Virus record (IMG/VR): IMGVR_UViG_3300043353_000047
Location: 1-40,538 of that record
Origin: a virus
DNA length: 40,538 nucleotides
Reading direction: 5' to 3' (one strand)
Shown here in pieces: positions 26,942 to 35,536 of this stretch (the first letter of the stretch is position 1; each line of letters starts with the position of its first letter). The notes under the pieces were generated by a model. It did no database searches. It was not told where the DNA came from and saw nothing but the letters and a program-made list of their open reading frames with translations. The translations under genes were made by a program, and so were the position numbers.

Positions 26942-29445
26942 AGGACGGCTGGACCGACAGCAACGGCGGCCCTCTGACGCCCGCCGGCGATTGGTCAGAG
27001 ACATGCGGCTGCGCGCCGCCGAGCGGCCCGGCGATCGCCGACAGCATCACCATCAAAGGGTCGCCTGGCTCGATCACGTCGGTTCAAAACGGCAAATCGC
27101 TATGGTCGCTCGTCCTCAATGACGGCACGCCGGCGGCCGACTTTCGCATCGATCGCTTCGATGACACGGGCGCGCTCCTCGACAGCCCAATGAGCATTGT
27201 ACGGGCGACCGGCGTTGTCACCTTCCATGACCCCGTCATGTTGTCGCGCGACCCGGTCGAGGACATGGAGGCGGCGACCAAGCAATTTGTCGACGCGCAC
27301 GCCTTCCCGGAAGCGCCGGTCGACGGGTCAGTTTACGGGCGCGGCAGCGCTTCTTGGGTTCCGGTTGTCACCGGCGGCCCGTATTTGCCGCTGATCGGCG
27401 GCGCGATCAGCGGCTCGCTCACCGTCAACGGCGTGCTCACGGTGCAGGGCCCCAATAGTTTCGTGCTCAACGGCACGACCGGTCAGCAGCGCGCCATTCT
27501 CGGCCAGACGTCGGGGTTCACCCGCTGGCAGATGCAGCTTGGCAATCAGGTTGCCGAAGGCATCAACAACGTCGGCTCGAATTTCAGCTTGTCAGCCTAC
27601 GGCAGCACCGGCTCTTTTGTTGGCGAATGGCTGACCATCGCGCGGGCGGATGGCGACACCGCTCTTAACGGCCCGGTCAACATGAACGCGGGCGCGGCAG
27701 TCAACGGCACGCTCGCGTTACAGGGGCCGAGTTCGTTCTCCCTTCCCGGGGGCAATCCTGGCGACGTGCTCACGACCAATGGTGCGGCGGCCCTGTCGTG
27801 GACGCCTCAGGGTGGCGGCTATCTGCCTTTGACCGGCGGCGGGTTGAGCGGCGGCTTGAATTTCGGCAGCGCGACGGCGGGATCTGTCGGTGACACTTCG
27901 CGGCATGTTTCGTTGTATGGCGGCAGCGCGACCAGTGGGACATTTGGCTTCAATGTCACTGGCGGACGGATAAACTATAGCGTTCCCCTAGCGTCTCATG
28001 TTCATAGCTTCAACGTTGCTGGCGTTGAAGAAGTGCGGATCAGCAACAGCGGTATCAATCTGGCGAACCCTGGCTTGGTTAGCGGCTTGATTACGCCGAC
28101 CGCCGGGGATCACGCAACTAACAAAACCTACGTGGACGCCCAAGTGGCGACGCGCCTCACCGACGCGCCGAGCGACGGGCAATTCTACACCCGGCAAAAC
28201 GCGGCTTGGGCGGTTGCGCCAGGCGGCATGACCGACGCGCCCAACGACGGCACGGCTTACGCCCGCAAGAGCGTCGGTTGGGCGCATCTCACGCATCTCG
28301 ACATCACCGATTGGGCGGCGACACTCGCCAACTACTACCCAACCAGCAACCCGAGCGGCTACCAGACGGCGGCGCAAGTCACCGCCGCGCTCGCGCCCTA
28401 TGCGCTGACTTCAAGCGTGCCGGTCGCCTCGACCACGCCGCCGCTCATGAACGGAACGGCGGCCGTCGGCACGGGCGCGACTTGGGCGCGGGCCGATCAC
28501 GTTCACGCGAGCGACACGTCGCGCTACGCTGCGACCAATCCGTCGGGCTACCAGACGGCGGCCCAAGTCACAGCGGTCTTGCCGGTCGCCAGCACCGTTG
28601 CGCCCTTGATAAATGGAACGGCGGCGGCGGGCTCGTCGGCCGCATGGTCGCGCGGTGATCATGTTCACCCGACCGACACGTCGCGCTATGCGGCGTCGAA
28701 CCCCTCGGGCTTCCAGACCGCCGCGCAGGTGACGGCGAGCTTGGCGAATTATCTGCCGCTCGCGGGCGGAACTACGACAGGCCCCGTGACCATCCAAGCA
28801 GGGGCCTCGCCCAACGCCTTGAGCCTCACGATCGGCGCGGGCAACGCGACCATCTTGAGCCTTTACGATTCGGTCGGCGGCAACAATCGCAGCAATTATT
28901 TTTTCGACCATACCAACCAATTCGCCGCGATCACGCACGAACAAGTCGTCACCACCTTACAACTCGATATCGCTGGAGCCTTCAACTACACGGGCGGGAC
29001 CGGCGTCGCTCACAAAGTCGGCGGCGGCTCATGGACCGCAGCCTCGGACGATCGCATCAAGATCGTGCTAGGCGATTATGACGTTGGGCTTGATGAAGTC
29101 CTCGCCATGCGGCCGGTCGCCTTCGCCTACAAGGGCAACGATACGCCAACCGACGCACTCGGCCGCACGGTCGCGGGCAAGATCGAACCCTATGCGGGGG
29201 CAGCGCCTTTCCCCGCCAGCCCCCACTACGCGGTTGCGACCAATGAAACGACGTTCATTGGCTTCATCGCCCAAGAGCTTGAAGCGATCTGCCCCGGCAT
29301 GGTCACGCAAACGGCCGGCTTCATTGACGGCGAAGCGGTGACGGACCTTCGCAACGTGGACGTGAGCAATCTGGTTTACGCCCTCGTCAACGCGGTCAAG
29401 ACGCTGGCGGCACGGGTCGGTCAACTGGAAGGCGTCAATGGCTGA
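26938..29445 (+). CDS. Tail fibre with S74 chaperone domain
   Basis: 835 aa. Repeated fibre shaft: NPSGYQTAAQVTA occurs twice with a near copy NPSGFQTAAQVTA, alternating with DHVHPTDTSRYA or DHVHASDTSRYA. The C-terminus is a peptidase S74 intramolecular chaperone: SDDRIKIVLGDYDVGLDE, FIGFIAQELEAICPGMV, and a coiled LVNAVKTLAARVGQLE. S74 domains trimerise the fibre and cut themselves off. It decides host binding. Confidence 0.85.
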   Translation: MKDGWTDSNGGPLTPAGDWSETCGCAPPSGPAIADSITIKGSPGSITSVQNGKSLWSLVLNDGTPAADFRIDRFDDTGALLDSPMSIVRATGVVTFHDPVMLSRDPVEDMEAATKQFVDAHAFPEAPVDGSVYGRGSASWVPVVTGGPYLPLIGGAISGSLTVNGVLTVQGPNSFVLNGTTGQQRAILGQTSGFTRWQMQLGNQVAEGINNVGSNFSLSAYGSTGSFVGEWLTIARADGDTALNGPVNMNAGAAVNGTLALQGPSSFSLPGGNPGDVLTTNGAAALSWTPQGGGYLPLTGGGLSGGLNFGSATAGSVGDTSRHVSLYGGSATSGTFGFNVTGGRINYSVPLASHVHSFNVAGVEEVRISNSGINLANPGLVSGLITPTAGDHATNKTYVDAQVATRLTDAPSDGQFYTRQNAAWAVAPGGMTDAPNDGTAYARKSVGWAHLTHLDITDWAATLANYYPTSNPSGYQTAAQVTAALAPYALTSSVPVASTTPPLMNGTAAVGTGATWARADHVHASDTSRYAATNPSGYQTAAQVTAVLPVASTVAPLINGTAAAGSSAAWSRGDHVHPTDTSRYAASNPSGFQTAAQVTASLANYLPLAGGTTTGPVTIQAGASPNALSLTIGAGNATILSLYDSVGGNNRSNYFFDHTNQFAAITHEQVVTTLQLDIAGAFNYTGGTGVAHKVGGGSWTAASDDRIKIVLGDYDVGLDEVLAMRPVAFAYKGNDTPTDALGRTVAGKIEPYAGAAPFPASPHYAVATNETTFIGFIAQELEAICPGMVTQTAGFIDGEAVTDLRNVDVSNLVYALVNAVKTLAARVGQLEGVNG

Positions 29446-30193
29446 CACACTCACCCCAAACTACGGTTGGGTTAAGCCGGAAGTCGCCGCGAGCGCCGCC
29501 ACGTGGGGCGCGAAGCAAAACGGCGTGTTCGACCAAATCGACGCGCAAGTGTTCGCCAACGCGCAAGCGGGCGTAGCGATCGGCTCGGGCGCGCTATGGT
29601 TTACGCCGACGCCGCCGGCCAACTGGCTGATTTGCAACGGCGCATCGCTCGACACCACGACTTACGCCAAGCTGTTCGCCGTCTTTGGCTACACTTACGG
29701 CGGCTCGGGCGCGAATTTCTTGCTGCCCAATTTCGTCAATGCTTTCCCGATGGGCGCGGGCACACTTGCGGCGACCGGCGGCGAGGCGACGCACCTTCTC
29801 ACCACCGCCGAAATGCCGGTCCATCCGCACCCGATTGTCGACGTCACGCACACGCACGGCGCCTCGCAGCCGGCGCACGTTCACCCCGATCCGGGCCACA
29901 CGCACGGCGTCAATGATCCTGGCCATGTCCACGGCGGGACGATGAGGCAGGCGAATGGATTTTTCGCCCTGGCGGCGCAGAACCCGCAAATTACGTCAAG
30001 CCAGACGGACCCGGCGACGACCGGCATTTCGATCCAGGCCGGCGGAACCGGCCTGCAGGCGGCCGGCGGCGACGCCGTCACGGTCGCCGCCTCGAGCACG
30101 GGCCTCTCGACCACGCAGAACGCCGGCGGCGGCGCGGCCCACAACACCTTGCCGCCCTACCTCTCCATCAATTTCATTGTCCGCTATCAATGA
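29438..30193 (+). CDS. Tail-collar-domain fibre protein
   Basis: 251 aa. A phage tail collar domain at about 55-110 (PPANWLICNGASLDTTTYAK, LFAVFGYTYGGSGANFLLPN). A His-rich section follows (HPHPIVDVTHTHGASQPAHV, HTHGVNDPGHVHGG) with HxH repeats that chelate iron or zinc in receptor-tip spikes. The end is HNTLPPYLSINFIVRYQ, the family's usual C-terminus. It overlaps the preceding fibre by eight bases. Confidence 0.88.
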   Translation: MADTLTPNYGWVKPEVAASAATWGAKQNGVFDQIDAQVFANAQAGVAIGSGALWFTPTPPANWLICNGASLDTTTYAKLFAVFGYTYGGSGANFLLPNFVNAFPMGAGTLAATGGEATHLLTTAEMPVHPHPIVDVTHTHGASQPAHVHPDPGHTHGVNDPGHVHGGTMRQANGFFALAAQNPQITSSQTDPATTGISIQAGGTGLQAAGGDAVTVAASSTGLSTTQNAGGGAAHNTLPPYLSINFIVRYQ

Positions 30194-31740
30194 GCTCGCA
30201 ATTTCAACCGCTGGAAATTCCGCCTGGCGTGGTCGCCAAGCCGACCAAAAAGATGCGCTCGAGCAATTGGGCGGAAGTCAATTGCGTGCGTTGGGTCGAG
30301 CAGCAAATGGCCCCGATCGGCGGCCAGGCGCAATACAATTACGCCTTCGCCTCACGCTGCAAACGCATTCATTCGTGGTACGACCTCGCTCAAGTGCTCC
30401 ACATCGCCTATCTGTGCGAGGGCCATCTTTACGTCGACACCGGCGGCACGCTCACCGACATTTCGCCGACCCCGCCGATCGTCATGCCCGCCCCGCCGGC
30501 GACCGGCGGCTTTGGCGACGGGCCTTTTAGCGCTGACACGTTCGGCACGCCGCGCGTGATTTCGACGATCGAGGCGCTCGACAAAACCCCTGACGCTTTC
30601 AGCCTCGGGAATTTCGGCGCCATTCTCTACGCGATGACCTCGCCCGACGGGCGCTTGCTGATGTGGGACCCGGCCGTCGGCGGCCCGGCCGTGGTGCAGC
30701 CGGCGGCCTCGGGGCGCGGCCCGGTTCCGACCGGCCGCCTGTTCGTCGTCACGCCCGAACGCTTTTTGATGATCTTTGGGGCGACCGGGGACGGCACGGC
30801 CGGCGGCGGTTCGTTCCGGCGCTTCGCCTGGTGCGATCAAGAGAACCCCGGCGCGTGGGACTATGCCGACGTCACGTCGCAAGCCGGCTTTCTCGATATC
30901 GAACCGGCGGCGCCGATCATCGCCGCGCTGGCGACCCGCTCGGGCGTGCTCTTCTGGACGGGGAAAAAGGCCTATGTCAGCCAATTCCTCGGTGCGCCGT
31001 ATATCTACAATTACGTCGAGCTCGCCGAGGCGTGCACGCCCTGGTCGCCGCAATCGGCCGTCAACACCGGCGGCCTGGCGCTGTGGTTTTCGCAGCAAGG
31101 CGTGTTCTCATTCGACGGCACGTCGGTCATGCCGGTTGCCTGCAACGTGCGGCCGTGGATCGATGACGACGTCGATCTTCTCAACGTGCGCTTTCAGGCC
31201 TGCGCGGTGCACGTCGCCAATTTCAGCGAGTTTTGGTGGTTTTTCCCGCAGAACGGCCAGCCCGGAAACACCCGCGCGGTAATCTACTGCTACAAAGAGG
31301 GTTGGTGGGGCCAGGCGCGCATGGCCCGCTCGGCCGGGATCACGTCGAGCTATTCCTCGCACACCATCATGGCCGACGGCCTGGTCGCTTTCGAGCATGA
31401 GGCGGGCAACGTCTATCCGGCCGGCGTCGCCTTGCCATGGGCCGAGACGTTCGACTTGAACCTCAATTCGGGCGCCAAGCTCACGACGATCAAGCAGCTT
31501 TTGCCCGACGTCGAGGGCGATATAACAAATTTGTTATATTCGATCTTCTACCGCAATTCGCGCTCGACCGGCACGCCCGAGCTCCAGACCACGCCCAAGC
31601 CGGTCCGCTCTGACGGCTACGTCGACTTGCGCACCACCGGCCGCGACATTCGCCTGCGCATCGCGCTCGCCGGCCCGCAAGTGCTGCCGGTCACCGTCGG
31701 CCAGCATCTTGTCGACAGCGTCGCTCGAGGGGATCGCTAA
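30190..31740 (+). CDS. Tail hub or DNA-stabilisation protein, gp10-like
   Basis: 516 aa, ATGA overlap. Beta-rich throughout; SNWAEVNCVRWVEQQMAPIG near 25-45, then FSADTFGTPRVISTIEAL, SGVLFWTGKKAYVSQF and FWWFFPQNGQ. Size and beta-rich character resemble P22 gp10-like plug proteins and similar hub proteins of podoviruses; the family assignment is moderate. A perfect 20-bp AT palindrome interrupts its coding sequence (31520-31539). Confidence 0.55.
   Translation: MSSQFQPLEIPPGVVAKPTKKMRSSNWAEVNCVRWVEQQMAPIGGQAQYNYAFASRCKRIHSWYDLAQVLHIAYLCEGHLYVDTGGTLTDISPTPPIVMPAPPATGGFGDGPFSADTFGTPRVISTIEALDKTPDAFSLGNFGAILYAMTSPDGRLLMWDPAVGGPAVVQPAASGRGPVPTGRLFVVTPERFLMIFGATGDGTAGGGSFRRFAWCDQENPGAWDYADVTSQAGFLDIEPAAPIIAALATRSGVLFWTGKKAYVSQFLGAPYIYNYVELAEACTPWSPQSAVNTGGLALWFSQQGVFSFDGTSVMPVACNVRPWIDDDVDLLNVRFQACAVHVANFSEFWWFFPQNGQPGNTRAVIYCYKEGWWGQARMARSAGITSSYSSHTIMADGLVAFEHEAGNVYPAGVALPWAETFDLNLNSGAKLTTIKQLLPDVEGDITNLLYSIFYRNSRSTGTPELQTTPKPVRSDGYVDLRTTGRDIRLRIALAGPQVLPVTVGQHLVDSVARGDR
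31520..31539. repeat. Perfect 20-bp AT-rich palindrome
   Basis: ATATAACAAA joined directly to TTTGTTATAT, i.e. complementary arms without a loop, inside a GC-rich gene. It encodes DITNLLYS with rarely used codons ATA and TTA. See findings. Confidence 0.8.
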
Positions 31741-31989
31741 ATGGCCGGAACCCCGATTTGGATTACTGGCGTCGGCGGACCGCCCCCGGCCGCCGTCGGC
31801 GCCATCCCGGTCTGGATCGCTTCTTATGGCGGGCCGCCATCTGGCCCCTCCATCACCGCGACCCAAGCTTGGATTGCCGGCTATGGCGGGACGCCACCCG
31901 CCACCGCGACGGCGGTCTGGCTCGCTGCCTATGGCGGGCCGCCGCCGATCGGCGCCACCCCGGTCTGGATTTCGAGCGTAGGAGGCTAA
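31741..31989 (+). CDS. YGGPP tandem-repeat protein
   Basis: 82 aa composed of about five imperfect units of 15-18 residues: PIWITGVGGPPP, VWIASYGGPP, AWIAGYGGTPP, VWLAAYGGPPP and VWISSVGG. The invariants are a W, an aliphatic, and GG. A beta-solenoid or fibre-tip repeat is likely. Starts directly after the preceding stop. Function unknown, probably a tail component. Confidence 0.65.
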   Translation: MAGTPIWITGVGGPPPAAVGAIPVWIASYGGPPSGPSITATQAWIAGYGGTPPATATAVWLAAYGGPPPIGATPVWISSVGG

Positions 31990-32268
31990 ATGGCCAATCA
32001 GCCGACGCCGCGCACGGTCCAACCGCCGCCCGATCTTCCGAGCATGCCCGATGTCTCGGACAAGCTATCTGGCTATCTGCGCAATTTCGCTCTGTGGTGC
32101 CGGCACGGCTTCGCCGACAAGATCAGCGCCTCGACTGCGCAGCCCGGAATCATGCTGCAGGCCTTTGACGCGCCGGCCGGCACAATCCCGAAAGTGTTCA
32201 TGGTCCGCGTCGACTCGGCCGGCGTGGTCAGCGCGACGCCGATCGGCCTTGGCGGCGGCAAGCCGTGA
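31990..32268 (+). CDS. Conserved phage tail-region protein
   Basis: 92 aa. PPPDLPSMPDVSDKLSGYLR, then RNFALWCRHGFADKIS and a beta C-terminus (GIMLQAFDAPAG, VFMVRVDSAGVVSATPI). I recognise this arrangement as a small conserved protein in tail modules of this phage type; no assigned role. Confidence 0.6.
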   Translation: MANQPTPRTVQPPPDLPSMPDVSDKLSGYLRNFALWCRHGFADKISASTAQPGIMLQAFDAPAGTIPKVFMVRVDSAGVVSATPIGLGGGKP

Positions 32269-32645
32269 ACGCGCCCGTCCCGAACGCGGACGTTTATCGC
32301 GCCAAGCTAGCCAAGACGCTCGCGCGCGCCGGCGGCCTGTACGAGCTCAGCGACCTCCTCGAGCGCATTGCCGACGGCCGCATGCAAGCTCATGTTTCAC
32401 ATGAAACAATCGCCGTAACTGAAATCAGTGTCTACCCTCGGCGGCGCGTCCTCACTATCATCATCCTCGTTGGCGACTTGGACGACGGCGAGAGCTTGCA
32501 CGCGCAAGTTCTCGACTTCGCTCGCAAAATGGATTGCGACGCGATCGTCACACAAGGGCGTGTCGGGTGGGCGCACCTGGCGAAATCCCATGGCTGGAAA
32601 ATCGTGTCGAAAAACATGGTTTTCCGCAAAGAGGTTTCACCATGA
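32265..32645 (+). CDS. GNAT-like phage protein of unknown function
   Basis: 126 aa, GTG start in a GTGA overlap. It has KMDCDAIVTQGRVGWAHLAK followed by SHGWKIVSKNMVFRKEV, the Gly-Arg-x-Gly-Trp pattern of acyltransferase-like proteins in phage ejection modules. Catalytic function not demonstrated. A parS-like sequence (32393-32408) lies within codons for HVSHET. Confidence 0.6.
   Translation: MNAPVPNADVYRAKLAKTLARAGGLYELSDLLERIADGRMQAHVSHETIAVTEISVYPRRRVLTIIILVGDLDDGESLHAQVLDFARKMDCDAIVTQGRVGWAHLAKSHGWKIVSKNMVFRKEVSP
32393..32408. other. parS-like site
   Basis: TGTTTCACATGAAACA differs by one central base from the bacterial centromere consensus TGTTTCACGTGAAACA. See findings. Confidence 0.55.
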
Positions 32646-34069
32646 GCGGCGGCGGCACAACTCAGACCACCCAAAGCCAAAACACGACGCAGTTGCCGCC
32701 ATGGGTCAACGACGCGGCGCAACAGAACTACGCCTTTGCGCAAAACGTCGCCCAACAGCCGTTGCAGCAATATCAGGGGCAGATGGTCGCCGATCCTGGC
32801 AACCAAATGCAGCAAGCTTGGAATACGGCGGCCACCGGCGGCAATGCCGGCCAGGATCAGTATAATTCCGCGCAGGCGGGCTACCTCGGGGTCATGGGGC
32901 AGGCGCCGCAGAACGTGACGGCGGGCCAATTGAGCTCGACCAATCTGCAGCCCTACATGAACCCGTACACGCAAAACGTCATCGACAAGACGCTGCCCGT
33001 GATGCAGCAGAATTTGGCGCTCTCTCAGAACCAAAATCAGAACCAGGCGAACAGCGCCAACGCCTTCGGCGGCTCTCGCCAGGCCATTCAACAGGGCGTC
33101 ACGCAAGCGCAAGGCGCGCAAGGCATGGCGCAGATGGCGGCGCAGTTGAACCAGGCCAATTACGGCCAGGCGCAGACCGCCGCGCAAAGCGACATCGCCG
33201 GCCGCTTGACCGCGGACACCGCCAACCAGGCGGCGCAGCAAAACCAGGGCAATCTTAACCTACAGGCCTCGGGCGGCCTGACCGCGCTCGGCAATGCGGC
33301 GCAGCAAGGACAGTTGCAGAACTTCGGCGAGCAAGTCACCGCCGGATCGCTCGAGCAGCAGCAAGCGCAAAACCAGATCAACGCGCAGCTGCAGAAATTC
33401 CAAGCGGCTTGGGCTTACCCCGGCCAGCAATTGGGCGTTCTACAGTCGGCGCTCGGAATGACGCCTTACGGCCAGTCGCAGCAAGGGCAGCAAACGACGC
33501 AAACGCAGACCTCGCCCGATTATGCGATGAGCGCGCTCGGCGGCATGCAGATGCTTGGCGGCCTGTTCTCGGGCGGCTCGTCGAGCGCGATGAGCGGCCT
33601 CGGCAGCATGTTCGGCTCCGATCGCGCGTTGAAAACCGACATCACCAAAATTGGCGTGCACAAGCCGACCAAGCTGCCGATTTACGCCTATCGCTACAAG
33701 GGCGACCCAAAGACTTACCCCAAGGCGGTCGGCCCGATGGCCGAGGACGTCGCCAAGGTTGCGCCAGGCGCGATCGCGACGATCCCCGGCTCGGGCGGCA
33801 AGATGGCGGTCCATCCGGCGGTGATGAGCGCGATCGGCATGTCGCCGGGCGGCGTTATGACGCCAGGCGGGGGCATGACGCCGGGCAGCGGCCGGCCTCG
33901 AGGCGTGAGCTTGCCGACCCCGAACCTCGGCGCGATCGCCAGCGGTCCGCTCTCGTCGCCGGTCCCGATGAACGGAATCGGCGCGCTCGGCGCCAATATG
34001 GGCGTCGCCCGTGGGCCTTCGGCGCGTCGCCCGCGCATGCCGCAAATCCGAGGGGCTTTAGGAGGATGA
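32642..34069 (+). CDS. Gln-rich ejection protein with S74-like segment
   Basis: 475 aa. Gln/Asn/Ala-rich first 300 residues (helical; for example QNQNQNQANSANAFGGSRQA). Then MFGSDRALKTDITKIGVHKP and YAYRYKGDPKTYPKAVGPMA, EDVAKVAP: the core pattern of an S74 chaperone domain without the usual coiled C-terminus; the remaining 130 residues are Gly/Pro/Met-rich. GAGG ribosome site. Likely an internal virion protein ejected with DNA; such Gln-rich proteins occupy this place in podovirus genomes. Confidence 0.65.
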   Translation: MSGGGTTQTTQSQNTTQLPPWVNDAAQQNYAFAQNVAQQPLQQYQGQMVADPGNQMQQAWNTAATGGNAGQDQYNSAQAGYLGVMGQAPQNVTAGQLSSTNLQPYMNPYTQNVIDKTLPVMQQNLALSQNQNQNQANSANAFGGSRQAIQQGVTQAQGAQGMAQMAAQLNQANYGQAQTAAQSDIAGRLTADTANQAAQQNQGNLNLQASGGLTALGNAAQQGQLQNFGEQVTAGSLEQQQAQNQINAQLQKFQAAWAYPGQQLGVLQSALGMTPYGQSQQGQQTTQTQTSPDYAMSALGGMQMLGGLFSGGSSSAMSGLGSMFGSDRALKTDITKIGVHKPTKLPIYAYRYKGDPKTYPKAVGPMAEDVAKVAPGAIATIPGSGGKMAVHPAVMSAIGMSPGGVMTPGGGMTPGSGRPRGVSLPTPNLGAIASGPLSSPVPMNGIGALGANMGVARGPSARRPRMPQIRGALGG

Positions 34070-34104
34070 GCAAGATGTTCAGCCTGGAGGCGGGCGGTGG
34101 CTGA
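34066..34104 (+). CDS. 12-residue bridging frame
   Basis: MSKMFSLEAGGG: ATG overlaps the preceding TGA and has GGAGG upstream; its own TGA overlaps the GTG-started lysozyme gene at 34097. It may pass ribosomes from one gene to the next. Existence as a peptide is uncertain. Confidence 0.35.
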   Translation: MSKMFSLEAGGG

Positions 34105-35536
34105 CGACGATCGCCCTCAATACCAGCATGGCGTCGGGACGATTGGCGGCTCCCAATTCCATTGGGGCTCGGGCATGCCGGGGAAATACTGGTCGATCCC
34201 CTATGGCGACTATCCGGTAACCCCGAACGCGCCAACGGGAGCATGGGCGCATCAAGCTGGGGCGATCCCGGTCGCTAACAACGTCATCCCGGATCCGCTC
34301 CTTCACCGGGACCGCATTGGCATTATGATCCACTCGGGGTCCAGTGATAGCCTCGATCAGCTTTACACTCAGGGTTGCTTCAAAGTCGCTCCGCAAGAGT
34401 GGCCGGCCGTCCGGTCGGAAATCCTCAAAGAGGCTGCGAACGGCCCGCTCTATCTGCATGTCGCGCCTGGCGGTGTCGCGGCGTTCACCAATACAAAGAC
34501 GCCCTCGCAAGCCGGCGATCAAACGCCCGCCGCCAACGCCAACGCCGCCGCCAACACCACCGCCGCCAATCAGGGGCCCGAAACCGTCGGCCAGGGCGCT
34601 CCGGTCGCGGCCTCGACAGGCCCGCAGGACCCCAGGCAGATTGTTTTCAACAAGCTGGTCGGCGCCGGCGTGCCGAAGCAAGCGGCGCTCGGCGCGCTGT
34701 GGAGCTTGGGCGGCGAGGGCGGCTCGGGCCTTGATCCGCGCTCCTACAACGCCAACGATCCCGGCGGCTCGATTGGATATGGGCAGTGGAACGGCGTTCG
34801 CCGCACGGCGCTTGAAAATTTCGCTAAGACCAATGGGACCTCGTGGGCGGACCCGAATACGCAAGCCGACCACATTATCAACGAGCTCACCAACAAGGAT
34901 TATGCGAGTTACCAGCCTGGCGTGCTCGCCGCGTTGCAAGCCGCCAAGACGCCGGAAGAAGCGGCCTCAATCTGGACGAGCAAGTTCGAGCGGCCGCAAG
35001 TCGACAATTCCACGCAGCGGATTAAGGGCGGCCCGCAAGTCGCGACGCTCGACGACAACGGCAGCTTGGTGCTCGGCTCCGCTCAAGGCGGCGGCCCGGC
35101 CGCGCCGGTCCCCGGCACGACCCTCAACAGCGCGCCGCCGGCGGTCGCCTCGACCACGGCCACGCCCGGCGTCCTGCCTGGCTTCGCCGACAAGGCCTCG
35201 AGCGACAATTTCACGTCTGGCGCGAAGGCGCTCGACAAGGCGATGCACGGCGACCAAAGCCCCGGCCAAGAAGGCGGCCAGGCGGCGGCGTTCAACTTCC
35301 CGCAAGCGCGCAACGTCTCGCCGCTCCTGCCGATGTCGAGCCAGATTTACGGCAACACGCTCAACAGCATGGCGACACCGGCGCAATGGAGCTCGGCGAC
35401 GCCCGGTCAAAGCCCTTACGCGGCCGCCGGCGGCGCGCCGGTCGGCCAGCAATTCGGCACGCAACTGAGCTCGATCGAGCAAATGCGGCAGATGATGGCG
35501 ATGATGGGCAGTCCCTACGGAGGCGGCTATGGCTAG
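34097..35536 (+). CDS. Tail lysozyme with N-terminal L,D-transpeptidase-like domain
   Basis: 479 aa, GTG start. Residues about 20-110 contain IGIMIHSGSSDSLDQLYTQG then CFKV (H79, G93-C94), the His-x14-GC arrangement of L,D-transpeptidases and related folds. A Pro/Ala hinge follows. Residues about 180-270 are a phage tail lysozyme domain (FNKLVGAGVPKQAALGAL, SLGGEGGSGLDPRSYN, SIGYGQWNGVRR). The C-terminal 170 residues are low-complexity. This is probably the tail-tip enzyme that opens peptidoglycan during DNA entry; two wall-active domains in one protein is unusual. Confidence 0.75.
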   Translation: MADDDRPQYQHGVGTIGGSQFHWGSGMPGKYWSIPYGDYPVTPNAPTGAWAHQAGAIPVANNVIPDPLLHRDRIGIMIHSGSSDSLDQLYTQGCFKVAPQEWPAVRSEILKEAANGPLYLHVAPGGVAAFTNTKTPSQAGDQTPAANANAAANTTAANQGPETVGQGAPVAASTGPQDPRQIVFNKLVGAGVPKQAALGALWSLGGEGGSGLDPRSYNANDPGGSIGYGQWNGVRRTALENFAKTNGTSWADPNTQADHIINELTNKDYASYQPGVLAALQAAKTPEEAASIWTSKFERPQVDNSTQRIKGGPQVATLDDNGSLVLGSAQGGGPAAPVPGTTLNSAPPAVASTTATPGVLPGFADKASSDNFTSGAKALDKAMHGDQSPGQEGGQAAAFNFPQARNVSPLLPMSSQIYGNTLNSMATPAQWSSATPGQSPYAAAGGAPVGQQFGTQLSSIEQMRQMMAMMGSPYGGGYG

